DNA of 64,000 bases from Caldilinea sp. CFX5 (GTDB lineage Bacteria > Chloroflexota > Anaerolineae > Caldilineales > Caldilineaceae), in contig QWII01000077.1 in the NCBI GenBank assembly GCA_021405325.1, forward strand, positions 1-64,000, in the 5' to 3' direction. How positions within the stretch are numbered: the first letter of the stretch is position 1; each line of letters starts with the position of its first letter. Positions 35,901 to 43,733 of this stretch are shown here, piece by piece. A program made the position numbers and the translations under genes. The notes beneath the pieces were generated by a model, which searched no databases, was not told the origin of the DNA, and saw only the letters and a list, made by a program, of their open reading frames with translations.

Positions 35901-37197
35901 ATTCGTTGGCAATATCAAAGCTCTCCGCCGGTCCGACACTCTGGGCGTCGGTGCGTTCGCTCACTTGAGGCAAGAGTGGGGGATGTTTGACTAACCCGGC
36001 GGCAAAGTTGGTGGGGGCTAACCCAGGTTGCCGCGGCCAACGGATCGCACCGCCATGCACATGATGGACATGGAAGACTTCAGCGCCGCCATGCACCAAC
36101 CGTTGTTTCACCGGGTCGCCCAGGTAGCTGCGGGCAATGGGGGTGGCCGGGTCGCCAAAGGCGTAGGAGCTATAGACCAGCGACTCATCAAAACGGCCAA
36201 AGCGTTCCTGCTGGAGCTGAAGCCGGTTCATAAAGGGTTCGCTGCGGTAGTTGATGGCGCGGTCGCCCGGACGATAGGCGCCGGTGTAGGGATCGACCTG
36301 CGTCACCAAGCGCCCATTGCGGTCGGCATGGCGATAGCGTTCATTGCCGATCTCGTGATAGATGATGACAAATTCGCGAAAAGCGTCCCCCGCCGGCGGC
36401 GCAATGATGGCATCCCAGCCGCTCAGTAGCGCCTGGCCGGTGCGGGGATCGTGGTAGCGCGCGCCGTGTGGTTCCACAATCACCGCGCCAAAGAGACCGT
36501 GGCCGGTCTGGAAGCGCTCATCGGCATGGCTGTGGAAGTAATGGGTACCCTCCGGTTCCTCAAGGGAAACCCACCAGGCATAGGTGATGGTCGCTCCCGG
36601 TGCAATGATGGCCTCGGCATTGTCGGCCAGGGCCGGTGTCCCGCTGCTCTGGACATACAGACCTGAACCGTGCAAGTGCAGCGTGACCGCTTCTGGCGCT
36701 GGCAAGTCATTGCGCAAGGTGATCTGCAAACACTCTCCCTGATTTACCCGTAACACAAGCGGTTGAATGGCGTCGCCCTGCAAGCCCAGGGAGACGGCTG
36801 GTTCGGCCCCTTCGACAGGCTCAGGGGCCGAACCAGCCTTACGCGCGGCGGCGTTCTGGGCTTCCTCTTGCCGTGCTTGCCCTAACTCCTCTGCCAGAAC
36901 GTACATCCGCCCTTCCGGGTCATAATCCAGATAGCGATTGAGCGTGATCGCCACCTGGATGGCGACCACGTTGTAGGCACGTACTGGTGCATCCGCCGGG
37001 CAGTGGGCGGCCGGATAGACACTTTCTGCACGCGCCGGCGCCAGGATCAGCCCTTCATCACCCTCATGGGCCGAGGGGCCGTTATCATGAGCATAGATAG
37101 GCATCGCCGGCTGGACAGCCTGGATGTAAATGGCGAAGACCGGGATGGTAAAGAAAATGGTGAGTAGACGTGTCAGGACGCGCTGCTGGATAGTCAT
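32905..37197 (-). CDS. Giant three-module multicopper oxidase
   Basis: A 1430-residue exported protein with three multicopper-oxidase-like modules. Module 1 (about 60-470) has a complete copper set in order: HLHGSG (~173), HYFHSHAD (~219), HVHHVHGG (~376) and HCHVAHHYFAGM (~448), the last matching HCHxxxHxxxxM for type 1/3 copper. Module 2 (about 620-1030) keeps LHIHFVQFD, AYFHDHVNA and HVDGHWF. Module 3 (about 1035-1430) keeps mostly the cupredoxin scaffold. The N-terminus has a signal-like hydrophobic segment. Size and repetition resemble large Mn(II)-oxidising MCOs, but the substrate is unproven. Three in-frame palindromic repeats lie inside. The double-cupredoxin gene ends seven bases upstream, so they form an operon. 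Confidence 0.9.
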   Translation of the reverse strand: MTIQQRVLTRLLTIFFTIPVFAIYIQAVQPAMPIYAHDNGPSAHEGDEGLILAPARAESVYPAAHCPADAPVRAYNVVAIQVAITLNRYLDYDPEGRMYVLAEELGQARQEEAQNAAARKAGSAPEPVEGAEPAVSLGLQGDAIQPLVLRVNQGECLQITLRNDLPAPEAVTLHLHGSGLYVQSSGTPALADNAEAIIAPGATITYAWWVSLEEPEGTHYFHSHADERFQTGHGLFGAVIVEPHGARYHDPRTGQALLSGWDAIIAPPAGDAFREFVIIYHEIGNERYRHADRNGRLVTQVDPYTGAYRPGDRAINYRSEPFMNRLQLQQERFGRFDESLVYSSYAFGDPATPIARSYLGDPVKQRLVHGGAEVFHVHHVHGGAIRWPRQPGLAPTNFAAGLVKHPPLLPQVSERTDAQSVGPAESFDIANECGSGGCQQSVGDYLFHCHVAHHYFAGMWGLWRVYNTLQDGPAAQDSLPPLLELPDRAGQTKTAVTAEQLIGRTVDWHGLTFTITQTNLAAWVERQLPPAGVPQGYDAAVWNWQRRGNSYFGEPATTHQWPGYQPSHPFTQTGDIAEIRPPLYFDPQTGKLAYPFLRPHLGQRPPFAPNHGPAPFLEPIQQGTGPPAPGANGPGSLCPAGTRLQQFVIHAINLPIPLNAAQDLIDPSGAIFVLKPEEAAVRATDNLKTPLALRANAGEDCIDVIFKSELVDNRENKFFSKVSLHIHFVQFDIQASDGVDAGFNYEQTLRPFTVEGETIQTPVAAGATALALSSTARFQPGVLVGVGMDQDETFEIRRVLRVEPTRLFFDEPLQHAHATGEIVSTEFLRQRWYPDVQFGTAYFHDHVNALSSWRHGLYGALIAEPPGSTYHHPHTGEPLISGPIADIHTDAPLAVDVTGSFRELVLFLQDDNPLTHVGDSSGSSFNLRVEPLTTRLATGPPDPARLFSSQQHGDPVTPLLEAYLGDPLAIRGLVAAANDVHTLHVDGHWFRVEPFSPTSPPVNTVHLGISERYDLVIPRAGGPQQMAGDYLYYNGRAFKLREGSWGLLRVYDQAAKTTLQPLPGHTVVPVAAKTVCPADAPRKVFAVVASETPLPMLGQETGKIYRLRADKETQTSGSTAPSTSSGAVEPLVLHVNVGDCIIVHLTNDTKDGPVSFHADMLAGDPQSALGVEAGFNPPQAVPVGQSGVYTYFAHPEVGETVALVRDWGNVLENPRLGLYGAIIVGPPGATYRDPVTGADLNGKASWQVAVYPSNAPPYRDFTLFLQDEDPVIGTHIMPYSEQVRGVVGLNYGVCLPEGQGDKVTRRQGDETVTPSPLHLVTLSPCLNMAAFAGDPLRVHVLVPFSEQAHVFTLAGHRWLQEPQPGANLLSAVQVGALEAIAIVPIGGANAPGVYRFGDQRAPYREAGLWGLFQVYAPGTVQHTLQPLTVK
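33222..33302. repeat. In-frame simple-sequence palindrome in the oxidase gene
   Basis: Repeats of ACAAGGTG (33222-33246) face the complementary CACCTTGT repeats (33271-33302). The protein reads through it in frame as the EGQGDKVTRRQGDE...LHLVTLSPCL stretch of module 3. A related CACCTTGTCACCCTGTC string lies upstream of the metalloprotease gene at about 23104. Confidence 0.75.
33805..33853. repeat. TGAGC-loop hairpin inside the oxidase gene (copy 1)
   Basis: Perfect 18-bp arms (CAGCGGCTCAACGGCGCC at 33805-33822; 33836-33853) flank the loop TGAGCTTGTCGAA (33823-33835). It is translated in frame as the APSTSSGA-type insert before EPLVLHVNVGD in module 3. The loop is identical to that at 18664-18676. 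Confidence 0.9.
36796..36838. repeat. TGAGC-loop hairpin inside the oxidase gene (copy 2)
   Basis: Perfect 15-bp arms (GGCTGGTTCGGCCCC at 36796-36810; 36824-36838) flank a loop that reads TGAGCCTGTCGAA on the minus strand. It is translated in frame as GSAPEPVEGAEPA in module 1, before the first copper site. Confidence 0.9.
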
Positions 37198-37203
37198 GGT
37201 TTG

Positions 37204-38313
37204 CTACTTCACAACAATCGTCCCGATCATCCCAAAATCGCCATGCACGGCGCAGCGATAGGGATAGGTCCCCGGTTGGTCAAAGGTCAGCGACCAGGTG
37301 CTGCCATCCGGCATGGCGGGGCCGATAAAACCGGAGTTGTAATACTGCGTCGGGTCATACACCTGTGACGGTTTGGCCGGCGCCAGCACAATGGGGTTGA
37401 GCACCCGCAAGGATGGGCCATCGGCCTGCGGTCGGAACTCGACATAGAAGGGATCCGGCGGCAGCGGGGCAAAGGTGACGGTATGAAAGTCGTTTGAGGA
37501 CCAGACCACGGTGTCGCCGACATTGATCGTCAGCTCTTTCGCCATAAACGCATAGAGGTTGGTGGTGCCGTCACCGACATTGTTGGCCCCGGCGTTGACA
37601 TACCAAAGGTGCGAGCCGTCGGCCAGGGTGTCGCTGCGGGGTGTCTGGCCGGCTTCCGCAATGGTTGTCAACACGCCGGTGAGCAACTCGCGTTCGGCGC
37701 TGATCTGGGCGTCGATTTCATCTTGTGCCGGCACATCTTCCGCCGTCGCCGCTTCTACCGCGACCACGCCACGCATATACCAGGGGTGAATCTGGCAGAG
37801 AAAGGGGTACAGCCCCGGCTTGTCAAAGGTCAAGGAAAAGCTCGTGTTGGGGGTCACGGCATTGGGATCGTCCGGCGTGGCATCGAGGATGCCCGAGTTG
37901 ACGTAGGTCGTGCCATCGTAGTGTTCAATCGGGGCATCCTGCGCACGAGTGGGAAACGCCATTTCCGGCGCCTCCATCAGGTCATTCTCCGTGTCCGGCA
38001 CAGGCACCAGGCCAACCGGCAGCGGTTGACCGCCAAGGAAGGAGACGGTGTGAATTTCATCGCTGGCAAGGTTCCAGGTAACAGTGTCCCCCACCCGCAC
38101 CCGCAACGCCGCCGGCAGAAAGGCGTTGACCCCGATGGTGTCCTGCCCGGCGCCAACCAGCACATTCAGCGTGCGCGGGGCAGCCGCGACCGCAGCGACA
38201 GCGGCTGCGGCCGGCTGGCGTAGCACCGCATCCGCCGAAATCGGCGCACAGGCGGTCAAGGCCAACAGCAACATGAGATACAGTGCAGGCAGAAAACATA
38301 CGCGTTTGTTCAT
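37204..38313 (-). CDS. Double-cupredoxin lipoprotein
   Basis: A 369-residue lipoprotein: signal peptide with lipobox LTAC near residue 22, then two plastocyanin/amicyanin-like domains. Domain 1 (about 45-195) has the copper ligands His in DEIHTVSF and Cys-His-Met in FLCQIHPWYMRG. Domain 2 (about 215-369) repeats the pattern with NDFHTVTF and YRCAVHGDFGMIG. Both look able to bind type 1 copper, which suggests electron transfer to or from the adjacent multicopper oxidase outside the membrane. AGGAG lies eight bases before the ATG at 38313; a GTG three codons upstream is an alternative. A MITE-like repeat lies upstream. Confidence 0.92.
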   Translation of the reverse strand: MNKRVCFLPALYLMLLLALTACAPISADAVLRQPAAAAVAAVAAAPRTLNVLVGAGQDTIGVNAFLPAALRVRVGDTVTWNLASDEIHTVSFLGGQPLPVGLVPVPDTENDLMEAPEMAFPTRAQDAPIEHYDGTTYVNSGILDATPDDPNAVTPNTSFSLTFDKPGLYPFLCQIHPWYMRGVVAVEAATAEDVPAQDEIDAQISAERELLTGVLTTIAEAGQTPRSDTLADGSHLWYVNAGANNVGDGTTNLYAFMAKELTINVGDTVVWSSNDFHTVTFAPLPPDPFYVEFRPQADGPSLRVLNPIVLAPAKPSQVYDPTQYYNSGFIGPAMPDGSTWSLTFDQPGTYPYRCAVHGDFGMIGTIVVK

Positions 38314-38369
38314 GGTGAACACTCCTTTTGGGTAAACTATAGGTGAAAACTACACAATTACGACAGCGG

Positions 38370-38490
38370 CACTACAACGGATTCAGAACGCAGCGGATTT
38401 ATTGCTCTCTTAATGGGGTAAGTCCGTTTTTAAATGGGTGACACCAGTCAACGGATCAGTAATCCGCTGCGTTCTGAATCCGTTGTAGTG
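38370..38490. repeat. MITE-like element, CACTACAACGGAT family, copy 1
   Basis: A 121-bp element has perfect 30-bp terminal inverted repeats (38370-38399 and 38461-38490, starting CACTACAACGGATTCAGAAC). It fills the gap between the thioredoxin-like gene stop (38491) and the double-cupredoxin gene. The core has no gene. Two relatives occur at 50568-50684 and 54654-54802. Confidence 0.88.
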
Positions 38491-39459
38491 TCACCGCAGC
38501 ACCTTCGCCAATTGCCCCTCCACCTCCGCCACGGTAAACAAGCCCTCGACCCGGTAGACCACAACGCCCTGCGGATCGATCAGGTAGAGCCAGGGTTCGG
38601 TGCTGAGGCCAAAGGCTTGCATGGCCGGGGTGATCTGCCAGTTGGTGACAGCCGGGTTGGGCAACCCGGTGTAGACCTCCACATGGACAAAGTTGGCACG
38701 TTCGCCATAGCGCTTTTGCAGGGCGTCGGTGATAGCGTAGGCTGGGCCACAGAAACGGGTTTGGCAGAAGGCCGGCGTGGCAAAGAGCAGCACGGTCGGT
38801 TTGCCATTGGTTAGCGCGTCTGCCAGACTCAGTTGGTAAAAGGCCGGGTTTGGCGTCGGCGCCGTGGTCAACTGGCCGAAATCGTTGTTGACGGCGGCCA
38901 CCGTTGGGGTATCGACTACCGGCGCCGCTTCCCCGATGTTCACCGTGGGCGAAGTCGCCAACACCGTAAAGCCAATGCGTTTGACCGCCACGGCGCCATC
39001 CGGCAACGCTGCTGCTACTTCCACACCCCAATCGCCGGCGCGCAGAAAACTGCGTTCATGGGCGAAGATGGCGGTCAACCCATCGGGCGTTTGCAACTGG
39101 CTGGCGTCGGCTTCCGCTTCAACCTGCGGCGCTTGCGGATTGCTCAGGTCGAAATAGCGGAAATGGACATTGGCCGCGGTAATCATCTGACCGTCGGCGT
39201 GCAACAAACCCACCGCAAAGCGATTCGGCCCGACGACCAATTCAGAGGCGACCAGCACAACTTGCATGGCTACCGTTGTCTGGGCCGGCTTGGTATGGCG
39301 ATGGTCGGCTTGCTCCTGGTGATCCGCTTGATGGACGGCCACTTGATTCGCCAGCGGCGTGGCAAAGGTGCTTTCGGCAGAGGCGGTTCGGTTGCAGGCA
39401 GTCAACACTAATCCAATCCACAGCATCAAACATACCCTGCAAATGCTCGATTTGTTCAT
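38491..39459 (-). CDS. Thioredoxin-like lipoprotein with N-terminal Ig-like domain
   Basis: A 322-residue lipoprotein: lipobox LTAC near residue 21, a His-rich linker (VHQADHQEQADHRHTK), an Ig-like domain (about 55-170) resembling FixH/YtkA-type modules, and a C-terminal thioredoxin fold with TPAFCQTRFCGP. The cysteines are spaced CX4C rather than CXXC, so a copper-chaperone or specialised redox role, as in SCO-like proteins, is possible. It is the first gene upstream of the cupredoxin and multicopper-oxidase genes. Its promoter region carries the shared regulatory block at 39540-39670. The ATG at 39459 is preferred over a preceding TTG. Confidence 0.85.
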   Translation of the reverse strand: MNKSSICRVCLMLWIGLVLTACNRTASAESTFATPLANQVAVHQADHQEQADHRHTKPAQTTVAMQVVLVASELVVGPNRFAVGLLHADGQMITAANVHFRYFDLSNPQAPQVEAEADASQLQTPDGLTAIFAHERSFLRAGDWGVEVAAALPDGAVAVKRIGFTVLATSPTVNIGEAAPVVDTPTVAAVNNDFGQLTTAPTPNPAFYQLSLADALTNGKPTVLLFATPAFCQTRFCGPAYAITDALQKRYGERANFVHVEVYTGLPNPAVTNWQITPAMQAFGLSTEPWLYLIDPQGVVVYRVEGLFTVAEVEGQLAKVLR

Positions 39460-39539
39460 CAATGTCTTCCCCTGGCACTACTGCGCCCTTTGGCAAGCTC
39501 TTGTCATCTCTATCCTACTCTACAGGAGTAGCGGCAATG

Positions 39540-39670
39540 GCGCATCGGTAGTTGTAACAATCCAGCTACCTATTTATCGTAGAGAGGACATAGGTAACTT
39601 TACCGATAGCGCTACTTTACACCGTTCGTGGGTGGCACGGAACCGTTTTTTACACAAAATTACACAAAAT
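39540..39670 (-). promoter_or_regulatory. Shared regulon promoter with structured leader (locus 1)
   Basis: The perfect tandem TACACAAAATTACACAAAAT occupies 39651-39670. Reading toward the minus-strand thioredoxin-like gene, it is followed by 11 bases, 15 variable bases and GGTGTAAAGT (-10-like TAAAGT), the same spacing as at five other loci. Downstream of the -10 lies the GGTA/TACC block (ATAGGTAACTTTACCGATAG at about 39590-39609, TACCTATTT at about 39567, GCGCATCGGTA at 39540-39550). On the other side the tandem repeat abuts the -35 box of the divergent XRE-STAND gene. Confidence 0.75.
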
Positions 39671-39674
39671 ACCA

Positions 39675-39704
39675 TTGACTTTTCCAAAATAACCGTGTTA
39701 CAAT
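39675..39704 (+). promoter_or_regulatory. Sigma-70-type promoter of first XRE-STAND regulator
   Basis: TTGACT (39675-39680) and TACAAT (39699-39704) are separated by 18 bases, and read into the regulator gene at 39795. The tandem TACACAAAAT repeats end four bases before the -35 box, so the regulator's own promoter and the divergent target share the site. Autoregulation is inferred. Confidence 0.65.
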
Positions 39705-39794
39705 CAAGCTGGTTTACACTGCTGTGCCGGTAGCCTTGAACGACCACTCGCTCCATTCGTTGCTCGTCATTGTCTGTTCTTTGGGATCATCAAA

Positions 39795-42668
39795 ATGGCA
39801 TCACCCTCGACCACCACCTTTGGCACGTTGTTACGCCAGTTGCGTCGCCGCGCCCAGATGACGCAAAGCGATCTCGCCGCCGCGGTCGGCTATAGCGTTT
39901 CGTTTATTTCCAGCCTGGAACAGAACACGCGCCGTCCGGATGTCCATAGCGTGTTGCAACACTTTGTACCGGCGCTGGCCTTACAAGAAGAAACGCACCT
40001 GGCAACTCATTTGCTGGAACTGGCTGCCGCGGCGCAAGGGGATTTACCGCCGGCGGACACGCTTACCTTGACCCATGAACGACGGATTGTCATTACGGCA
40101 ACGAATCCCGTACCATCAACCAATCTGCCCACGCCGCCTACACCCCTGATTGGCCGTGATCAGACAGTGCAGATGCTCTCTGATCGCCTGCTTGGTCATC
40201 AAGGACGGCTGTTGACCCTCGTCGGGCCGCCGGGCGTGGGCAAGACGCGGCTGGCAATGGCGGTGGCCGCTCACTTACAAGCGTTCCACCCCGATGGCGT
40301 CTATTTCGTTCCCCTGGCGCCGGTGAGCGACCCTGATCTGGTAGCATCAGCAATTGCTGCCGCCTTGGGTTTGCTGGAAACCAATCCGCACTCGCTACAA
40401 AGTCGCTTGCTGGCTTTTTTGCGCCACAAAGCGCTCTTGCTGCTCCTTGATAATTTTGAACAGGTGGTGGCTGCTGCCCCACTAGTGGCGGAGTTGCTCG
40501 CTGCGTGTCCACGCCTACGTATGCTGACGACCAGTCGCGAGCGGTTGCACTTGCGCGCTGAACAACGCTTTCTGGTGCCGCCGCTCGAGATCGCGCCAGC
40601 CTGCACCCTCTTTGTTCAGCGCACCCAGGCTGTGGACCCCGATTTCACCCTAACGGCACAAAACCAGGCTGTCATTAGCGTGATTTGTCAGGGACTCGAC
40701 GGTCTGCCTCTAGCGATTGAATTGGCCGCCGCTCAGATGGCGCTCTTTAGCCCACAGACATTGTTGGAGCGCTTGGCGAGCCAACGTCTCGACTTACTCA
40801 ACAATGGTCCAGCGGATTTGCCTCCCCGTCACCGTCATCTACGCACTGTCTTCGACCATTCGTGGCAATTGTTAAATGCCGCCGAGCGGCTGCTTCTGGC
40901 GCAATTGGCAGTTTTCCGCGGCGGCTTTACCGTACAGGCTATGGAGGCAGTAACCGGCGCCCCGGCCCCAGTTTTGTTGGCATTGGTGGTAAAGTCGCTT
41001 GTGCGGCGGCAACTCCAGGAACGTTTGGGGGCAGAACGATGTGATCTGCATGAATTGATTCGCCAATATGCCGCCGACCACCTGACCCAAATGGCTCCCC
41101 TGGATGCGCTTACCCGGCAACGGCACAGTCGTTTCTATTGCCGCTTACTGGCCGAACAGGAACCCAAGTTGCATGGTGCGGAACAGCAAGCCGCCCTGGC
41201 GCTCATTGCGTTGGAGCTTGACAACATCCGCGCTGCTTGGCACTGGGCTGTAGCGCAGCAGCAGATCGAACTATTGGGGCCAGCGATGCACAGCCTCGGG
41301 TTGTTCTATGAATGGCGCAACCATTATCAAGAGGGGGAAGCGGTCTACAAAAGTACAGTCCAGGCACTGCAAACGATGACTCAGTCATCGTCACTGGTGC
41401 AACCGGTGCTGGCCGAGGCTTTGGCCTGGCAAGGCGCTTTTACACGAATTGCTGGGCGATTAGCGGAAGTTGGTGAATTGCTCGAAGCGAGCCTGGCGGC
41501 GCTGGCGCAGGTTCCACCTAGCCGCGGAAACATTCAATGCCAACGCGCCTTTACCTTGTTGCAGATGGGGTATCTGGCTGAAGTGCAAGTGATGGTGGCG
41601 CCCGGCGCCGAGCATTATCAACAAGCGTTGGCGCTTTATCAACTATTGGGAGATGGCTGGGGAGAGGCGAGAGTACAGCTAGGATTGGGTGAAATGATCT
41701 TTCTGACGGGGAATTATGCCCAAGCGCGTCCACACTATGAAGCCAGCCTTGCTCTCTTCCAAGCGGCAGCCGATCAACGCGGCCAAGCTTCCGTGTTGGA
41801 TCGGCTGGGGTGCGTCTTGCGCGATCAAGGCGAATTACAGGCGGCGGAACCGCTGATCATGCAAGCAGTAGCGATATATGAGGCTTTGGGGGATCGCGCC
41901 AAAATTGCCCGTGGTCAGCATTTGTTGGGCGGATTGGCAATGTATGCCGGCAATTTTCGTGCGGCCTATCCAATGATCCGTAAAAGTGTGGATCTGTATG
42001 AGGAACTCGGCCTGCCAGGACCGTATCATGCCATTGGTATTATCCACATGGAACAGGGCGAATATGCGGCGGCGCGCACCACCCTGGAAGCCTATATCGC
42101 CCACCAGCGTCGTAGTGGCAACCAAAGCCTGTTAGCCTTTGGCTTACAGATTCTGGCCTGCCTGGCCAACACCGAGACCCAGTATGGCGAAGCGGAACAA
42201 CTGGCGACAGAAAGCTTTACCCTTTGTCAACAAACCCAAGAAATCGAACGCGGCATCATTGCTACTGCTCATTTGGGCTATGCTGCGCGCGGCTTAGGCC
42301 GGCCGGCCATGGCCCAACAGTGCTTTCTGACTGTGCTGGAATGGGCAGTTGTCCATCATGGCGCAGTCCCGCTTTTCTTTGGCCTGGCGGGGATGGCCCT
42401 CTTGCTGGCCGATCAAGGGCAAGTGGAACGGGCGGTCGAACTCTATGCTCATTTGGCCGATCTGCCGATGGTCGTCACTTCGCAATCGCGTTGGGACTTG
42501 GTCGGCAAACCAATTGCTGCTTGTGCTGCCGCGTTACCGCCGGCAGTGGCGGATGCCGCCCATGCCCGGGGCAAAGCCGGCGATTTATGGGCGACCGCCG
42601 CTGCCTTGTTGTTGGAATTCAATGGACAGCCGGCGCCACTCACCTCGCCATCGGCCTGTGCCGCATGA
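39795..42668 (+). CDS. XRE-type STAND ATPase transcriptional regulator (paralogue 1)
   Basis: A 957-residue regulator. An XRE/Cro-type helix-turn-helix lies at residues about 9-65 (LLRQLRRRAQMTQSDLAAAVGYSVSFISSLEQNTRRPD). The NB-ARC/STAND ATPase follows, with Walker A GPPGVGKTR (~145), Walker B LLLLLDNFEQV (~215), sensor segment TTSRERLHLRAEQRF and the LDGLPLAIELAAA GxP motif. TPR-like helices fill the C-terminal half. Such proteins act as ligand-triggered switches. Its first 250 or so residues are highly similar to the protein at 47919. It is divergent from the copper-oxidase operon across a tandem-repeat site. The effector is unknown. Confidence 0.93.
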   Translation: MASPSTTTFGTLLRQLRRRAQMTQSDLAAAVGYSVSFISSLEQNTRRPDVHSVLQHFVPALALQEETHLATHLLELAAAAQGDLPPADTLTLTHERRIVITATNPVPSTNLPTPPTPLIGRDQTVQMLSDRLLGHQGRLLTLVGPPGVGKTRLAMAVAAHLQAFHPDGVYFVPLAPVSDPDLVASAIAAALGLLETNPHSLQSRLLAFLRHKALLLLLDNFEQVVAAAPLVAELLAACPRLRMLTTSRERLHLRAEQRFLVPPLEIAPACTLFVQRTQAVDPDFTLTAQNQAVISVICQGLDGLPLAIELAAAQMALFSPQTLLERLASQRLDLLNNGPADLPPRHRHLRTVFDHSWQLLNAAERLLLAQLAVFRGGFTVQAMEAVTGAPAPVLLALVVKSLVRRQLQERLGAERCDLHELIRQYAADHLTQMAPLDALTRQRHSRFYCRLLAEQEPKLHGAEQQAALALIALELDNIRAAWHWAVAQQQIELLGPAMHSLGLFYEWRNHYQEGEAVYKSTVQALQTMTQSSSLVQPVLAEALAWQGAFTRIAGRLAEVGELLEASLAALAQVPPSRGNIQCQRAFTLLQMGYLAEVQVMVAPGAEHYQQALALYQLLGDGWGEARVQLGLGEMIFLTGNYAQARPHYEASLALFQAAADQRGQASVLDRLGCVLRDQGELQAAEPLIMQAVAIYEALGDRAKIARGQHLLGGLAMYAGNFRAAYPMIRKSVDLYEELGLPGPYHAIGIIHMEQGEYAAARTTLEAYIAHQRRSGNQSLLAFGLQILACLANTETQYGEAEQLATESFTLCQQTQEIERGIIATAHLGYAARGLGRPAMAQQCFLTVLEWAVVHHGAVPLFFGLAGMALLLADQGQVERAVELYAHLADLPMVVTSQSRWDLVGKPIAACAAALPPAVADAAHARGKAGDLWATAAALLLEFNGQPAPLTSPSACAA

Positions 42669-42684
42669 CCGTCCCCCACTGAAA

Positions 42685-42720
42685 AGAGCGCTCCTTCCAC
42701 CACAATCGGCAGAGCGCTCT
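42685..42720. terminator. Hairpin between convergent genes
   Basis: AGAGCGCTC (42685-42693) pairs with GAGCGCTCT (42712-42720) across an 18-base loop, between the STAND gene stop and the methyltransferase stop. A-rich and T-rich flanks suggest a weak bidirectional terminator. Confidence 0.5.
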
Positions 42721-42792
42721 ATTTCCAGCCACCCTCACCGATGCCAAGGGGCATGTTACAAAGCCTGCCCGCTGGTAGCTGCCTCGCTACAG

Positions 42793-43614
42793 TCATGCGC
42801 GGCTTGCCACGATAAACAGCCGGCGAAAGGGGTAGAGGGTTTGACCGTTGGCTCTGGTCGGGTAGGCGATGCGCAGACGGCGGGCATATTCGGTGAGGTA
42901 GCGCGCCCGCTCTTGATCACCGAGCGCGTTCAGAATTGGGCGTAACCCGGTGCCTTTGACCCATTCAAGCACGGGGTCATCACCGGTAAGAATCTGTAAA
43001 TATTCGGTTTCCCAAATGTCAACGCTTGCGCTGTCTTCCTCCAACAGATCATAGTAGACCGCTGCGTCCTCGACCCATTTGCGCGCCACCCCTTGCCTGA
43101 GTTCTTCTGTCCCAAGCGCGCTGCCATCCACCCCGCCATCCGCTAAGGTTTCGCGCATAAGCTGGTGTGATGGCGCGCCCCAACTAAGCGGCATTTGCAC
43201 CGCCAGCACACCACCCGGTTGCAACAAGCGGAGCAGGCGCGGGAAGAGTTCCTGATGGCCGTCCACCCATTGCAGCGTGGCGTTGGAATAGATCAGATCG
43301 GGCGCTTCGTCCGGCGTCCATGTTTGAATATCCGCCTCAATCCACTGAACCGTGCTGGTTTCGGCGCCGGCTTTGGCCAGCATCTCCGGCGAATTATCGA
43401 GACCGTAGACTTTTGCCGCCGGCCACTGCTCGGCAAGCAGGCGGGTGATCTGCCCCGTCCCACAGCCCAAGTCGTAGATCACCTGCGGCGATGCGAGCGG
43501 GATGCGGTCGAGCAGTTCCAGCGCCGGTCGCAACCGGTGGTCGGCAAACTTGAGGTATTGATTCGGATCCCAGCGTGTCCCGGCCAGCCGCCCTTGATGC
43601 GTTTGCGATGCCAT
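42793..43614 (-). CDS. tam: Trans-aconitate 2-methyltransferase-like
   Basis: A 273-residue class I SAM-dependent methyltransferase. The start WDPNQYLKFADHRLRPALELLDRI is typical of Tam, which methylates trans-aconitate to relieve aconitase inhibition. The SAM-binding motif is DLGCGTGQITRLLAEQW, with acidic motif YGLDNS and post-motif IEADIQTW. It is cytoplasmic and of normal length. GGAAGGAAG precedes the ATG. Another, only distantly related methyltransferase lies 120 bases upstream on the same strand. Tam and generic small-molecule methyltransferases are hard to separate without alignment, so the name is probable. Confidence 0.82.
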   Translation of the reverse strand: MASQTHQGRLAGTRWDPNQYLKFADHRLRPALELLDRIPLASPQVIYDLGCGTGQITRLLAEQWPAAKVYGLDNSPEMLAKAGAETSTVQWIEADIQTWTPDEAPDLIYSNATLQWVDGHQELFPRLLRLLQPGGVLAVQMPLSWGAPSHQLMRETLADGGVDGSALGTEELRQGVARKWVEDAAVYYDLLEEDSASVDIWETEYLQILTGDDPVLEWVKGTGLRPILNALGDQERARYLTEYARRLRIAYPTRANGQTLYPFRRLFIVASRA

Positions 43615-43733
43615 CTTTCTTCCTTCCGCTTCTTGGTTAATAGGAAACTGAGAGGGGTCAGCCCCATTATACCAGAGATCCGCGGAGCGCGTTGATCAAG
43701 TCTGCTACGATTCAACCTATGGCAATGGTCATT

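Noticed and set aside
35248..35994. 248-codon plus-strand open frame
   Set aside because: Antisense to the multicopper oxidase, which carries copper-site motifs.
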